A DNA stretch of 64,000 bases, taken from DASXKD01 sp963707905 (GTDB taxonomy: Bacteria > Actinomycetota > Actinomycetes > Streptosporangiales > Streptosporangiaceae). The stretch lies in assembly GCA_963707905.1 (NCBI GenBank), contig CAVPSA010000027.1, positions 1 through 64,000 on the forward strand, read 5' to 3'. The position numbers and the translations under genes are program-made. Positions 34,862 through 44,045 of the stretch are shown here, one piece after another; positions within the stretch are counted from its first letter, which is position 1, and each line of letters begins with the position of its first letter. The notes under the pieces are model-generated. The model saw nothing but the letters and a program-made list of their open reading frames with translations, did no database searches and was not told the origin of the DNA.

Positions 34862-37270
34862 GTGGGGGAGAGCGCAGTCGCTGCCGTAGGCGTGCGGGGC
34901 TTCCCTACGGCACTGAGCAGTTTCGTCGGGCGAACGGCCGAGGTGGCCGAGGTCGCCGGACTGCTGGGCGAATACCGGCTGGTGACGGTGACCGGGCCAG
35001 GCGGGATGGGCAAGACCCGGCTCGCCGGTGAGGTGGCGCGGCGGGTGGTGGGCCGGTTCGCCGACGGGGTGCGGGTGGTGGAACTGGCCAGCGTGCAAGA
35101 CCCGGCGCTGGTGGCGGCGGCGGTCAGCGTCGCGCTTGGCGTGGGCCAGGCACCGGGGGAGTCACTGATCGATTCGCTGGCCGCGGCGCTGGCCCGCCAG
35201 CAGCTCCTGCTCGTGCTCGACAACTGCGAGCACGTGATCGTGGCGGCGGCCCAGCTGTGCGCGGGACTGTTGCCAGCCGCCGACGATATGCGGATCCTGG
35301 CGACCAGCCGGGAACCGGTGGGGATGGCGGGGGAGGCACGGTTCCGGCTGGGGCCGCTGGGCCTGCCCGGGCCCGGCGACGGCGCGGGGCCGGTGTCCGA
35401 AGCGGCGGCGTTGTTCGCGGACCGCGCCCGCCGGGTGGACCCGCATTTCACGCTGAGCGCGGAGTCGGGCCCGGTGGTGGACCGGCTGGTGGCGCGGCTG
35501 GATGGGATGCCGCTGGCGATCGAGCTGGCCGCCGCGAGGGTGGAGGCGCTCGGCATAACCCAGTTGCTGGGCCGGCTGGATGACCGCTTCGGGCTGCTGG
35601 TCGGGACCGACCGGCTGGCCGCGGCCAGGCAGCGGTCGCTGGCAGCGGCCGTGGCGTGGAGTTATGAGCTGCTGTCCGAGCCGGAGGGACAGGTGTTCCG
35701 CCGGCTCTCGGTTTTCCCCGGCCCGTTCACGCTGGAGGCGGCCGAGGCGGTCGCCGGGGGCGGCGCGGGAGCCGTGGTGCTGCACCTGGTCGATTGTTCC
35801 CTGGTGGCGCCGCCCAGCCCCGGCGCCGATGGCCGGGCCCGGTACCTGATGCTGGAGACCCTGCGCGCCTACGGGGCGGACCGGCTGGCGGAGGCGGGCG
35901 AGCAGGATGAGACGGCCGCCGCGCTGGCCAGCTACGCCCTGCTGGTGGCCGAACAGGCGGCGGCCGGCATCGAAACCGCGGCCGGGGAACTGGCCGCCGC
36001 CGGGTGGCTGGACGCCGAGGACGCCACCGTGCACTACGCGCTGAGCTGGGCGCTGGACCACGACGTGCCGACGGCGCTGCGGCTGGCCATCGCGCTGGCA
36101 CCCTGGTGGCGGCTGCGCGGCCGGTACACCGATGGGTACGCCCTACTGCACGCCGCCGCCGCGCACGGCCCGCGTGACGGGAAACAATGGGGCACCGCCC
36201 AGGTCTGGCTCGGCCTGCTCGCCTCACGCGCCGGCGAAACGGTCGGCCTGGACCACTTCACCGCGGCCCGGGACGCCCTGGAGCCATCCGGTCCGTCACC
36301 GGCGCTGGTCCAAGCGGTGAACGGACGGGCCAGCACGCTGCGCAACACCGGCCACCTTGCCGAGGCGGCCGAGGAGGCGCACCGTGCGCTGGCCATGGCC
36401 AGGGAACTAGGCGACGCGCCCGGCGAGGCGACCGCACTGTACAACCTCGCGTCCACGGCCAACTACGCCGACGATGACCAGGCTGAGCTGGCCTGGTGGC
36501 GCCAGGCGCAGCAGGTCGACCCGGCCATGGTTACTCCGCTGGTAGCCCGGCGCATCGGCATCAATCTGGCCGTCTGCCTGATGGAGATGGGGGACATCGG
36601 CTCGGCTCGGTGGGTGGCCGCCGAGGCGCTGTCCTCGGCCAGGGAGGCGGGCGCCGCGGATCTTCTGGCGGAATGCCTGGCGGCCACGGCCGACATTGAG
36701 TTGCGAGCCGGTCAGACAGCCGAGGCCATGACGCGGCTCCGGGAAGCCCTGGAGCTGGCCGCCCGAGCGGGCAACATCCAGCTGATCTACTGTCTGGATG
36801 TCTGCGGGCACCTGTGCGCCCGGACCGAGCGCTGGGGCGAAGCGCTGAGCCTGTGGGCGGCCAGGTCCGCCCGCCTGAACCAGATCGAGCTGCCTGACCT
36901 GCCACAGGACGTCGCGTACCGTCAGGAGCCCCTTGGCCGGGCCCGCCGGAGCCTGGGCCCGGCCCGCGCCCAGGCGGCGGAAGAACGTGGCGCCGCGATG
37001 ACCTTGGCCACGGCCATCGACTTCGCCGCGCTGCTGGCCGCCGAAGACCCGCGGCAGCCATCGCCAGGCCCGGCCCAGCCGCCAATTAGCGCAAGGGAAC
37101 GGGAGCTGGTCATCCTGGTCGCCCAGGGGCGCACCGACGCCCAGATCGCTGCCCAGCTCTTCATCAGCGTGCGCACCGTCCGCACCCATCTCGACCGGAT
37201 CCGGGACAAGACCGCATGCCGCCGCCGTGCCGACCTCACCCGCTTCGCCCTGAGCGCGGGCCTGGTCTAG
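34862..37270 (+). CDS. AfsR/LuxR-type NB-ARC ATPase transcriptional regulator
   Basis: This is a regulator of about 802 residues. The N-terminal NTPase domain has LSSFVGRTAEVAEVAGLL, Walker A TGPGGMGKTRLA (about 40-51), Walker B LLLVLDNCEHV, and the sensor ILATSREPVG. LDGMPLAIELAAARVEAL and a winged-helix stretch follow. TPR-like repeats run through the middle, and a LuxR HTH closes the protein (ISARERELVILVAQGRTDAQIAAQLFISVRTVRTHLDRIRDKTACRRRADL). The GTG lies 6 bases after TATCGT, so the transcript may be leaderless. It stands alone between a small gene and a convergent sugar kinase gene. Confidence 0.9.
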   Translation: MGESAVAAVGVRGFPTALSSFVGRTAEVAEVAGLLGEYRLVTVTGPGGMGKTRLAGEVARRVVGRFADGVRVVELASVQDPALVAAAVSVALGVGQAPGESLIDSLAAALARQQLLLVLDNCEHVIVAAAQLCAGLLPAADDMRILATSREPVGMAGEARFRLGPLGLPGPGDGAGPVSEAAALFADRARRVDPHFTLSAESGPVVDRLVARLDGMPLAIELAAARVEALGITQLLGRLDDRFGLLVGTDRLAAARQRSLAAAVAWSYELLSEPEGQVFRRLSVFPGPFTLEAAEAVAGGGAGAVVLHLVDCSLVAPPSPGADGRARYLMLETLRAYGADRLAEAGEQDETAAALASYALLVAEQAAAGIETAAGELAAAGWLDAEDATVHYALSWALDHDVPTALRLAIALAPWWRLRGRYTDGYALLHAAAAHGPRDGKQWGTAQVWLGLLASRAGETVGLDHFTAARDALEPSGPSPALVQAVNGRASTLRNTGHLAEAAEEAHRALAMARELGDAPGEATALYNLASTANYADDDQAELAWWRQAQQVDPAMVTPLVARRIGINLAVCLMEMGDIGSARWVAAEALSSAREAGAADLLAECLAATADIELRAGQTAEAMTRLREALELAARAGNIQLIYCLDVCGHLCARTERWGEALSLWAARSARLNQIELPDLPQDVAYRQEPLGRARRSLGPARAQAAEERGAAMTLATAIDFAALLAAEDPRQPSPGPAQPPISARERELVILVAQGRTDAQIAAQLFISVRTVRTHLDRIRDKTACRRRADLTRFALSAGLV

Positions 37271-37285
37271 AAGCGCAGGTCTCGC

Positions 37286-38233
37286 CTAGCGGAGCGGTGC
37301 GCTGTCACGCCAGCCGGGCCGGCCGGCCACCTCGGCTAGCCATGGCGGTTCGGCCCCGACGCGCGTGCAGGTCAGGGCCGCGACCTCGGCGGCCGCCTGG
37401 AGCGCGCCGCGGACCGGCACGGGCTGGTGCAGGCCGGACCGGGTCAGCCCGCTGCGCGACCACCAGGCAAGGAAGGCCCCACCGAAGGCGTCTCCCGCGC
37501 CCACGGTGTCGGCCACCGGCACGGCCGGCACCGCCACGCTGACCACCTCGTCGCGCAGGAACGCCCTGGCTGGGCGCGGGCCGTCGGTCAGCAGCACCAG
37601 CGCGGGCCCCTGGCCGAGCAGGGCGGCGGCCGCGGCTGCGGCCGGGGTGCCCGGGGCAATATAGTCCAGGTCTTCCACGCTGACCTTGACCACGTCGGCA
37701 CGGCGCAGGATCCGGGACAGCCGGGCCAGGTACCCCTGCCGGTCGGCGATCACCTCCGGCCGGCAGTTCGGGTCGATCATCAGCAGCGTGGCGGGCAGCA
37801 GATCCGTGGAGATCAGCCGGTCGATGCTGGTGGCGATGGGCTCGGCGACCAGCGCCAGGCCACCCGCGTGCAGCACCGTCAGCCCCGCCGGGAGCGCCGC
37901 CGCGAGGACCGGGTACTCCAGCGCGGGCGCGGAGGTGCCGTCCAGGTAGAACCGGTACCGCGGCACGCCGGCCGCGTCGACGTCCACAAGGGCAAGGGTG
38001 GTGGGCAGGCCGGTCGGCTCGGCCAGGGCCAGCGTCACGCCGTCGCTGTCCAGCGTGGACCGCAGCAGCCGGCCGAACCCATCCCCCGACAGGCGGTCAA
38101 GGAACGCCGGCGTGACCCCCAGCCGGCCGATGGTCCTGGCGGTGTTGAACCCGGCGCCGCCCGGCCGCGCGGCGAAGCGGCCGTCGGAGCCGGCGACCAG
38201 GTCGATCAGCGCCTCGCCGATGACAGCGATCAT
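37286..38233 (-). CDS. PfkB family carbohydrate kinase (fructokinase-like)
   Basis: This 315-residue ribokinase-fold enzyme phosphorylates a sugar using ATP. It has the N-terminal MIAVIGEALIDLV, the substrate motif RPGGAGFNTARTIGRLG, LMIDPNCRPEV, and the ATP/catalytic motif DTVGAGDAF (242-250, base Asp 248). The closest general pattern is fructokinase. No sugar transporter or hydrolase is adjacent, so the substrate is unassigned. Confidence 0.92.
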   Translation of the reverse strand: MIAVIGEALIDLVAGSDGRFAARPGGAGFNTARTIGRLGVTPAFLDRLSGDGFGRLLRSTLDSDGVTLALAEPTGLPTTLALVDVDAAGVPRYRFYLDGTSAPALEYPVLAAALPAGLTVLHAGGLALVAEPIATSIDRLISTDLLPATLLMIDPNCRPEVIADRQGYLARLSRILRRADVVKVSVEDLDYIAPGTPAAAAAAALLGQGPALVLLTDGPRPARAFLRDEVVSVAVPAVPVADTVGAGDAFGGAFLAWWSRSGLTRSGLHQPVPVRGALQAAAEVAALTCTRVGAEPPWLAEVAGRPGWRDSAPLR

Positions 38234-38306
38234 CCGTGAGCGCGCCCCTGACCGGCGGCACCGGCCGCAGCCGGATATGCAATATGACCCCCGGGCCGGC
38301 CCGGGC

Positions 38307-39086
38307 TCAGGACCGCGGCTGCCACTGCGGCTTGCGCTTCTCCAGGAACGCGTGCATCCCCTCGCGGGCGTCGGGGAGCTGGCTGGTGGCGGCCATCACC
38401 TCGATCGCGTAGGCATAGGCCTTCGGCTGGTCCAGGTCGATCTGCGCATACAGCGCCTGCTTGCCGATGCCCTTGCTCTCCGCGGACCCGCGGGTCACCC
38501 GCTCCAGCATGTCCTGCACGGCCGAGTCGAGCTGCACCGCGGGGACCACCTTGTTGACCAGGCCCCAGTCCAGCGCGGTCCGCGCGTCGATGACGTCCCC
38601 GGACAGGGCCAGCTCCGCGGCCCGTTTCCGGCCGACGTTGCGGGCGATCGCCACCATCGGCGTGTGGCAGAACCAGCCGCCCTTGCCGCCCGGCGCGGCG
38701 AAGCCGGCCTCCTCGCTGGCCACGGCCAGGTCCGCGCTGGCGACGAGCTGACAGCCCGCCGCGGTGGCCAGCCCGTGCACCCGGGCCACCACCGGCTGCG
38801 GCACCTGCTGCATCAGCGTCATCAGCTCGGTGCAGGTGACCAGCAGCGCGCGGACCCCTGACAGGCCCGCCTCGGCGACGTCGGCGAAGTCGTGCCCGGC
38901 GCTGAACACCGGGCCGTTGCCCGCCAGCACGATGCCCAGGGCGCTGGATTCCCCCACCTCGGAGAACGCCCGGATCAGCTCGCGCATGTGGTCGTGCGAC
39001 AGCGCGTTGCGCCGCTGCGGCCGGTTCATCGTGATCGTGGTGAAGTCGCCAGAACGCTCCACCAGGATGTGCTCGAACCCCATCAC
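38307..39086 (-). CDS. Enoyl-CoA hydratase/isomerase family protein (ECHDC3-like)
   Basis: This is a 259-residue crotonase-fold protein. The oxyanion-hole segments are present (RRNALSHDHMRELI, FSAGHDFADV and GLATAAGCQLVASADLAVA). The second-half sequence GKGGWFCHTPMVAIARNVGRKRAAELALSG matches the ECHDC3 subgroup rather than classical hydratases, and I do not see the usual paired catalytic glutamates. It may be a non-hydratase crotonase or use another substrate class. It is divergent from the acyl-CoA dehydrogenase operon, with about 100 bases between, so joint control is plausible. Confidence 0.88.
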   Translation of the reverse strand: MMGFEHILVERSGDFTTITMNRPQRRNALSHDHMRELIRAFSEVGESSALGIVLAGNGPVFSAGHDFADVAEAGLSGVRALLVTCTELMTLMQQVPQPVVARVHGLATAAGCQLVASADLAVASEEAGFAAPGGKGGWFCHTPMVAIARNVGRKRAAELALSGDVIDARTALDWGLVNKVVPAVQLDSAVQDMLERVTRGSAESKGIGKQALYAQIDLDQPKAYAYAIEVMAATSQLPDAREGMHAFLEKRKPQWQPRS

Positions 39087-39153
39087 GCTCTCCTTCTCCC
39101 TGTGCCGAGCCTACGCTCGCCCGCGGCGCAGGCTCCGCGTTCAGCGACGCCCC

Positions 39154-39184
39154 TTGTCCCGGGTGCCATACCCACGGGTAGGTT
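39154..39184 (+). promoter_or_regulatory. Candidate leaderless promoter of the acyl-CoA dehydrogenase operon
   Basis: TTGTCC (39154-39159) and TAGGTT (39179-39184) are separated by 19 bases. The -10 is 6 bases before the ATG at 39191, which would place transcription start at or next to the start codon. Confidence 0.4.
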
Positions 39185-39190
39185 TTGACC

Positions 39191-40336
39191 ATGCAGTTCA
39201 CCGCAGACCACGAGGCGTTCCGCCAGGCAGCCCGGGGCGTGCTGGAGCGCGAGGTCACGCCGCATGCCGACGAGTGGGAAGAGGCCGGCACCTTCCCCGC
39301 GCACGAGCTGTTCAAGGCGCTCGGCACCGCCGGGCTGCTCGGCCTGGAGTACGACCCGGCCTACGGCGGCCAGGGCGCGGACCATTCCTACACGGTGGTC
39401 CTCGGCGAGGAACTCGGCCGGATGGGCTGCGCCGGGGTCGCGATGGCGATCGCCGTGCAGAACGACATGGCCACCCCCTCGCTGCACAGCCACGGCAGCC
39501 ACGAGCTGAAGCAGCGCTACCTGGCCCCGGCGCTGCGCGGCGAGATGGTCGCCGCGATCGCGGTCACCGAGCCCGACGCTGGCTCGGACGTGGCTGGCAT
39601 CCGGACCCGCGCGGAACGCGACGGCGACCACTGGGTGATCAACGGGTCGAAGCTGTACATCACCAACGGCACCCAGGCGGACTGGCTGTGCCTGCTCGCC
39701 CGGACCTCCGCCGAGGGCGGGTACCGGGGCATGTCGCAGATCGTGTTCCCCACGGATACCCCCGGCTTCTCGGTCAGCCGCAAGCTGCGCAAGCTCGGCA
39801 ACAAGTCCTCCGACACCGCCGAGCTGTCGTTCACCGACGCCCGGGTGCCGGTGCGCAACACGATCGGCGAGGTGGGCCGGGGCTTCCAGCAGCAGATGAC
39901 CCAGTTCCAGAACGAGCGGATGATCGCCGCGTACATGGCCGTCGGCGGGATGGACCGGGCCCTGGCCAAGACCGCCGCCTACCTGCGCGACCGGCAGACG
40001 TTCGGCGCCCCGCTGCTGTCCCGGCAGTACGTGCAGTTCCGGCTCGCCGAACTGGCCGCCGACCTGGACACCCTCAAGCATTACAACTACGCGTGCGCCG
40101 AGGCCTACCTCGCAGGCAAGGACACCACCAGGTTCGCGACCATCGCCAAGCTCAAGGCCGGGCGGCTGCACCGCGAGATCGCCGACACCTGCCTGCAGTT
40201 CCACGGCGGCTTCGGCTATATGGAGGAGAGCTGGGTGTCCCGGTACTTCAGGGACAGCCGGCTGATGTCCATCGGCGGCGGGTCCGACGAGGTGATGCTG
40301 CAGATCCTGGCCCGCCTCGACGGCTTCACCGGCTGA
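39191..40336 (+). CDS. Acyl-CoA dehydrogenase
   Basis: This 381-residue flavoprotein oxidises acyl-CoA to 2-enoyl-CoA, passing electrons to ETF. Motifs: AIAVTEPDAGSDVAGIRTRAERDGDHWVINGSKLYITNG, RDRQTFGAPLLSRQYVQFRLAEL, QFHGGFGYMEESWVSRYFRDSRLMSIGGGSDEVML. The closing IGGGSDE replaces the YEGTNE of short-chain enzymes. This is the pattern of branched/terpenoid acyl-CoA dehydrogenases such as citronellyl-CoA dehydrogenase, where the base lies elsewhere. No ribosome site precedes the ATG. It leads an operon with carboxylase subunits and an AtuA-family gene. Confidence 0.92.
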   Translation: MQFTADHEAFRQAARGVLEREVTPHADEWEEAGTFPAHELFKALGTAGLLGLEYDPAYGGQGADHSYTVVLGEELGRMGCAGVAMAIAVQNDMATPSLHSHGSHELKQRYLAPALRGEMVAAIAVTEPDAGSDVAGIRTRAERDGDHWVINGSKLYITNGTQADWLCLLARTSAEGGYRGMSQIVFPTDTPGFSVSRKLRKLGNKSSDTAELSFTDARVPVRNTIGEVGRGFQQQMTQFQNERMIAAYMAVGGMDRALAKTAAYLRDRQTFGAPLLSRQYVQFRLAELAADLDTLKHYNYACAEAYLAGKDTTRFATIAKLKAGRLHREIADTCLQFHGGFGYMEESWVSRYFRDSRLMSIGGGSDEVMLQILARLDGFTG

Positions 40337-40340
40337 GCCG

Positions 40341-41987
40341 ATGCCCGCGCCGATCCTGCCCACCGCCGTCGACCCAGGCGACGGAGCGTTCCTGGCCAAC
40401 CGGGACGGGATGCTCGGCCTGCTCGGCGAGATCGACGGCCTGCTCCGGCAGGCGTCGCTCGGCGGCGGGGAACGGGCGATCGCCCGGCACAAGGGCCGCG
40501 GCAAGCTGCTCATCCGGGAGCGCATCGCGCTGCTGCTGGATCCGGACAGCCCGTTCCTGGAGATCAGCCCGCTGGCCGGCTACCAGACCAACTACAACGT
40601 CGGCGGCGGCATGGTGCTCGGCATCGGGGTGGTCGAGGGCACCGAATGCGTGATCATCGGCAACGACCCCACCGACCTCGGCGGGGCCATGACCATGGTC
40701 AGCATCCGCAAGCTGATGCGCGCCCTGGAGATCGCCAGGGACAACCGGATGCCCTACCTCCAGTTCGTCGAGTCGGCCGGCGGCGACCTGCGCGGCGGCG
40801 GCGGCTCCGGCGAGGACCCGGACGCGGCGATGCGGCGCAACCTGACCCACTTCGCCGAGAGCGGCCGGATGTTCCACGACATCACCGAACTGTCCGCCCG
40901 GGGCATCCCCACGATCTCGGTGGTGTTCGGCTCCTCCACCGCGGGCGGGGCCTACCAGCCGGGCCTGGCCGACTACAACATCTTCGTCCGCGGCGGCGCC
41001 AAGGTGTTCCTCGGCGGCCCGCCCTTGGTGAAGGTCGCCACCGGCGAGGACTCCGGCGACGAGGAACTCGGCGGCGCGCAGATGCACGCCACCGACAGCG
41101 GCCTGGCCGACTACCTGGCCGACGACGAGCACCACGCGATCCGGATGGCCCGCGACGTGGTGTCCCACCTGCACTGGCGCAAGCAGGGACCCGGGCCGGT
41201 CACCGCGGCCCCGGAGCCGCCGCGTTACGACCCCGGGGAACTGCTCGGGCTGATGCCGCTGGACCTGCGCGCCGCGGTGGACGCCCGGGAGATCATTGCG
41301 CGCGTGGCCGACGGCAGCCGTTTCGAAGAGTTCAAGATGCGATACGGACCCACGCTGGTAACTGGATGGGCACAGGTGCACGGTTTTCCCGTGGGAATCC
41401 TGGCCAACAACGGGGTGCTGTTCTCTGACTCGTCCCAGAAGGCGGCGCAGTTCATCCAGCTGTGCAACCAGACCGGTACCCCGCTGGTGTTCCTCCAGCA
41501 CATCACCGGGTACATGGTCGGCCGCGACTACGAGCGCGGCGGGATCGTCAAGCACGGCAGCCAGATGATCAATGCCCTGTCGAACTCCACGGTCCCGCAC
41601 GTCACGGTCATCCTGGGGGCCAGCTATGGTGCCGGGAACTACGGCATGGGCGGCCGGGCGTTCGACACCAGGTTCGTGTTCCTCTGGCCCACCGCCAAGA
41701 TCGCGATCATGGGGCCCAAACAGATGGCCGGGGTGATGTCGATCGTCCGCCGGGAGCGGGCCGCCCGCCGCGGCGAGGAGATCAGCGAGGAGACCGAGGC
41801 CGCCATCACCGCGGCGGTGGAGCACTACGCCGAGGCTGGGTCGCTGGCCCTGTACGCCACCGGCCGGGTCGCCGACGACGGCATCATCGACCCCAGGGAT
41901 ACCCGGACGGTGATCGCCATGGCGCTGTCCGCGTGCCACAGCGGCCCGGTGCAGGGTGCCCGCGGGTACGGGGTGTTCCGGCTGTGA
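40341..41987 (+). CDS. Acyl-CoA carboxylase beta (carboxyltransferase) subunit
   Basis: This 548-residue carboxyltransferase transfers carboxyl from biotin to an acyl-CoA. It shows both crotonase-like halves: KGRGKLLIRERIALLLDPDSPFLEISPLAGY, FVESAGGDLRGG, FGSSTAGGAYQPGLADYNIFVRGGAKVFLGGPPLV, HGFPVGILANNGVLFSDSSQKAAQFIQLCNQTGTPLVFLQHITGYMVG, and GASYGAGNYGMGGRAFDTRFVFLWPTAKIAIMGPKQMAGV. This pattern matches methylcrotonyl-/geranyl-CoA carboxylase beta subunits more than propionyl-CoA carboxylase. It starts 4 bases after the dehydrogenase stop and ends overlapping the alpha-subunit ATG (TGATG). Confidence 0.93.
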   Translation: MPAPILPTAVDPGDGAFLANRDGMLGLLGEIDGLLRQASLGGGERAIARHKGRGKLLIRERIALLLDPDSPFLEISPLAGYQTNYNVGGGMVLGIGVVEGTECVIIGNDPTDLGGAMTMVSIRKLMRALEIARDNRMPYLQFVESAGGDLRGGGGSGEDPDAAMRRNLTHFAESGRMFHDITELSARGIPTISVVFGSSTAGGAYQPGLADYNIFVRGGAKVFLGGPPLVKVATGEDSGDEELGGAQMHATDSGLADYLADDEHHAIRMARDVVSHLHWRKQGPGPVTAAPEPPRYDPGELLGLMPLDLRAAVDAREIIARVADGSRFEEFKMRYGPTLVTGWAQVHGFPVGILANNGVLFSDSSQKAAQFIQLCNQTGTPLVFLQHITGYMVGRDYERGGIVKHGSQMINALSNSTVPHVTVILGASYGAGNYGMGGRAFDTRFVFLWPTAKIAIMGPKQMAGVMSIVRRERAARRGEEISEETEAAITAAVEHYAEAGSLALYATGRVADDGIIDPRDTRTVIAMALSACHSGPVQGARGYGVFRL

Positions 41988-44045
41988 TGACCACGCTGCT
42001 CGTCGCGAACCGGGGTGAGATAGCCCGCCGGATCTTCAGGACGGCCGCCGCGATGGGGATCGGCACGGTCGCCGTGTACGCCGAGGGCGACGCCGGGGCG
42101 CCGTTCGTCACCGAGGCGGACCGGGCGGTGGCCCTGCCCGGGCGCACCGCCGCCCAGACCTACCTGAACATCGATGCCTTGCTGGCGGCGGCCGCCGCGG
42201 CAGGGGCCGACGCGGTGCATCCCGGCTACGGCTTCCTGTCCGAGCGGGCCAGCTTCGCCCGGGCGGTCACCGCCGCCGGGCTGACCTGGGTCGGACCGCC
42301 CGCCGAGGTCATCGAGGTGATGGGCGACAAGCTGGCCGCCAAGCGGCTGCTTGCCGACGTGGGTGTGCCGGTCCTTGAGTCCTGGGAGGTGACCGGGGAC
42401 GGCCTGCCCGACCTGAGCGGCGTACCGCTGCCGCTGATCGTCAAGGCCGCGATGGGCGGCGGTGGCAAGGGCATGCGGGTCATCGGCAGCCAGCCCCGGC
42501 GGGCCGGGTGCCACGGCTTCGGACAGCGCCGGGGGCTCGCCGGAGCTGGCCGAGGCGGTCGCGGCGGCCCGGCGCGAGGCGGCGGCCGCGTTCGGCGACG
42601 GCACGGTGTTCCTTGAGCGGTACATCACCGACGCCCGGCACGTGGAGATCCAGGTGCTCGCGGACGGCCACGGCGGTCTGGTGCACTGCTTCGAGCGGGA
42701 GTGCTCGATCCAGCGGCGGCACCAGAAGATCATCGAGGAGTGCCCCTCGCCGGCCGTGGATCCCGGCCTGCGGGAGCGGATGGGCGCGGCCGCGCTGGCC
42801 GCCGCCAAGGCCGTGGGGTACCTCGGCGCGGGCACCGTGGAGTTCGTCCTGGAGCCCTCGGGGGACTTCTGGTTCCTTGAGGTCAACACCCGGCTGCAGG
42901 TGGAGCACCCGGTCACCGAGGCGGTCACCGGGGTGGACCTGGTCCGCGAGCAGCTTCTCGTGGCCCAGGGCCTGCCGCTGTCGGTCGCACAGGACGCCCT
43001 GGCGATCGACGGCCACGCGATCGAGGCCCGGCTGTACGCCGAGGACCCGGCCGCCGGGTTCCTGCCCGCTACCGGGACCCTGATGGACTGGTGCCCGGCC
43101 ACGGCCCCGCCGTGCCGCTGGGATGCCGGGGTGGCGGCGGGCAGCGTGGTCGGGGTCGAATTCGACCCGATGCTGGCCAAGGTCATCGCGCACGCGCCGA
43201 CCCGCGGCGAGGCCGCGCTCGCCCTGGCGCTGGCCCTGCAGCGCAGCCGGATCCGGGGCGTCACCACCAACAGGGACTTCCTGGTCGCCGCGCTGCGCCA
43301 CCCGGACTTCCTGGCGGGCCGCACCACCACGTCGTTCATCGAGCGCACCGCCGTCCCGCTGGCCCGGCGCCCGTCAGCTGCGGAACTTCGCACCGCGGCG
43401 ATCGGCGCCGCCCTGGCCGCGCAGGCGGCCGCCCGGGCCGCCGCCCCCGTGCTGGCCACGCTGCCCAGCGGCTGGCGTAACACCGTGATGCCGCCGGAGC
43501 GCGCCGAGTACCGGCACGGGCAGGGCACCGTGGTGGTGAGCTACGCCCGGCAGCGTGACGGCCGGTTCGCCGTCACGGTCACCGGGCCCGGCCCGGCTGG
43601 TGACGGCGCACCGGAATCCGGGGAACCCGGCCGGGACGCCCCCGAATCCCTGGTGACGGTCCACCAGGCCGGTGACGGCTGGATCGGCTTCGACTGCGAC
43701 GGGCTGCGGCACCGGCTGCACGTGCTCACCGCCGGAGACCGGGTGTGGGTCCAGGGGCCCGACGGGGACGTGGCGCTGACCGCCGTGCCACGCTTCCCCG
43801 AGTCCGAACGCGGCGAGGCCGTGGCCGGCGGCCTGGTCGCGCCGATGCCGGGGACCGTTCTGGCGGTGCACGTCGCCCCCGGCGGCACCGTTGCCCACGG
43901 CCAGCTCCTGATGATCGTGGAGGCCATGAAGATGGAGCACCGGATCACCGCACCCCACGCCGGGACGGTCAGCGAGGTCCGTGCCCGGCCGGGGGACCAG
44001 GTCAACGGCGGCGACCTGCTGGCCGTCCTGGACGAAGCCACATGA
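41987..44045 (+). pseudogene. Acyl-CoA carboxylase alpha subunit (biotin carboxylase + BCCP), one-base frameshift
   Basis: The two frames together give a protein of about 685 residues, normal for this family. The first part (MTTLLVANRGEIARRIFRTAAAMG, HPGYGFLSERASFARAV, MGDKLAAKRLLADVGVPV, KAAMGGGGKGMRVI) is the start of biotin carboxylase. The second frame supplies ERYITDARHVEIQVLADGHGG, ECSIQRRHQKIIEECPSP, FLEVNTRLQVEHPVTEAVTG and a C-terminal biotinyl domain with EAMKMEH (biotin-Lys codon 43929-43931). Frames change near 42487-42500, and one extra base in GGCAGCCAGCCCC restores continuity. The gene overlaps AtuA by ATGA. If the shift is real, the whole pathway would lack its biotin subunit. 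Confidence 0.88.
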
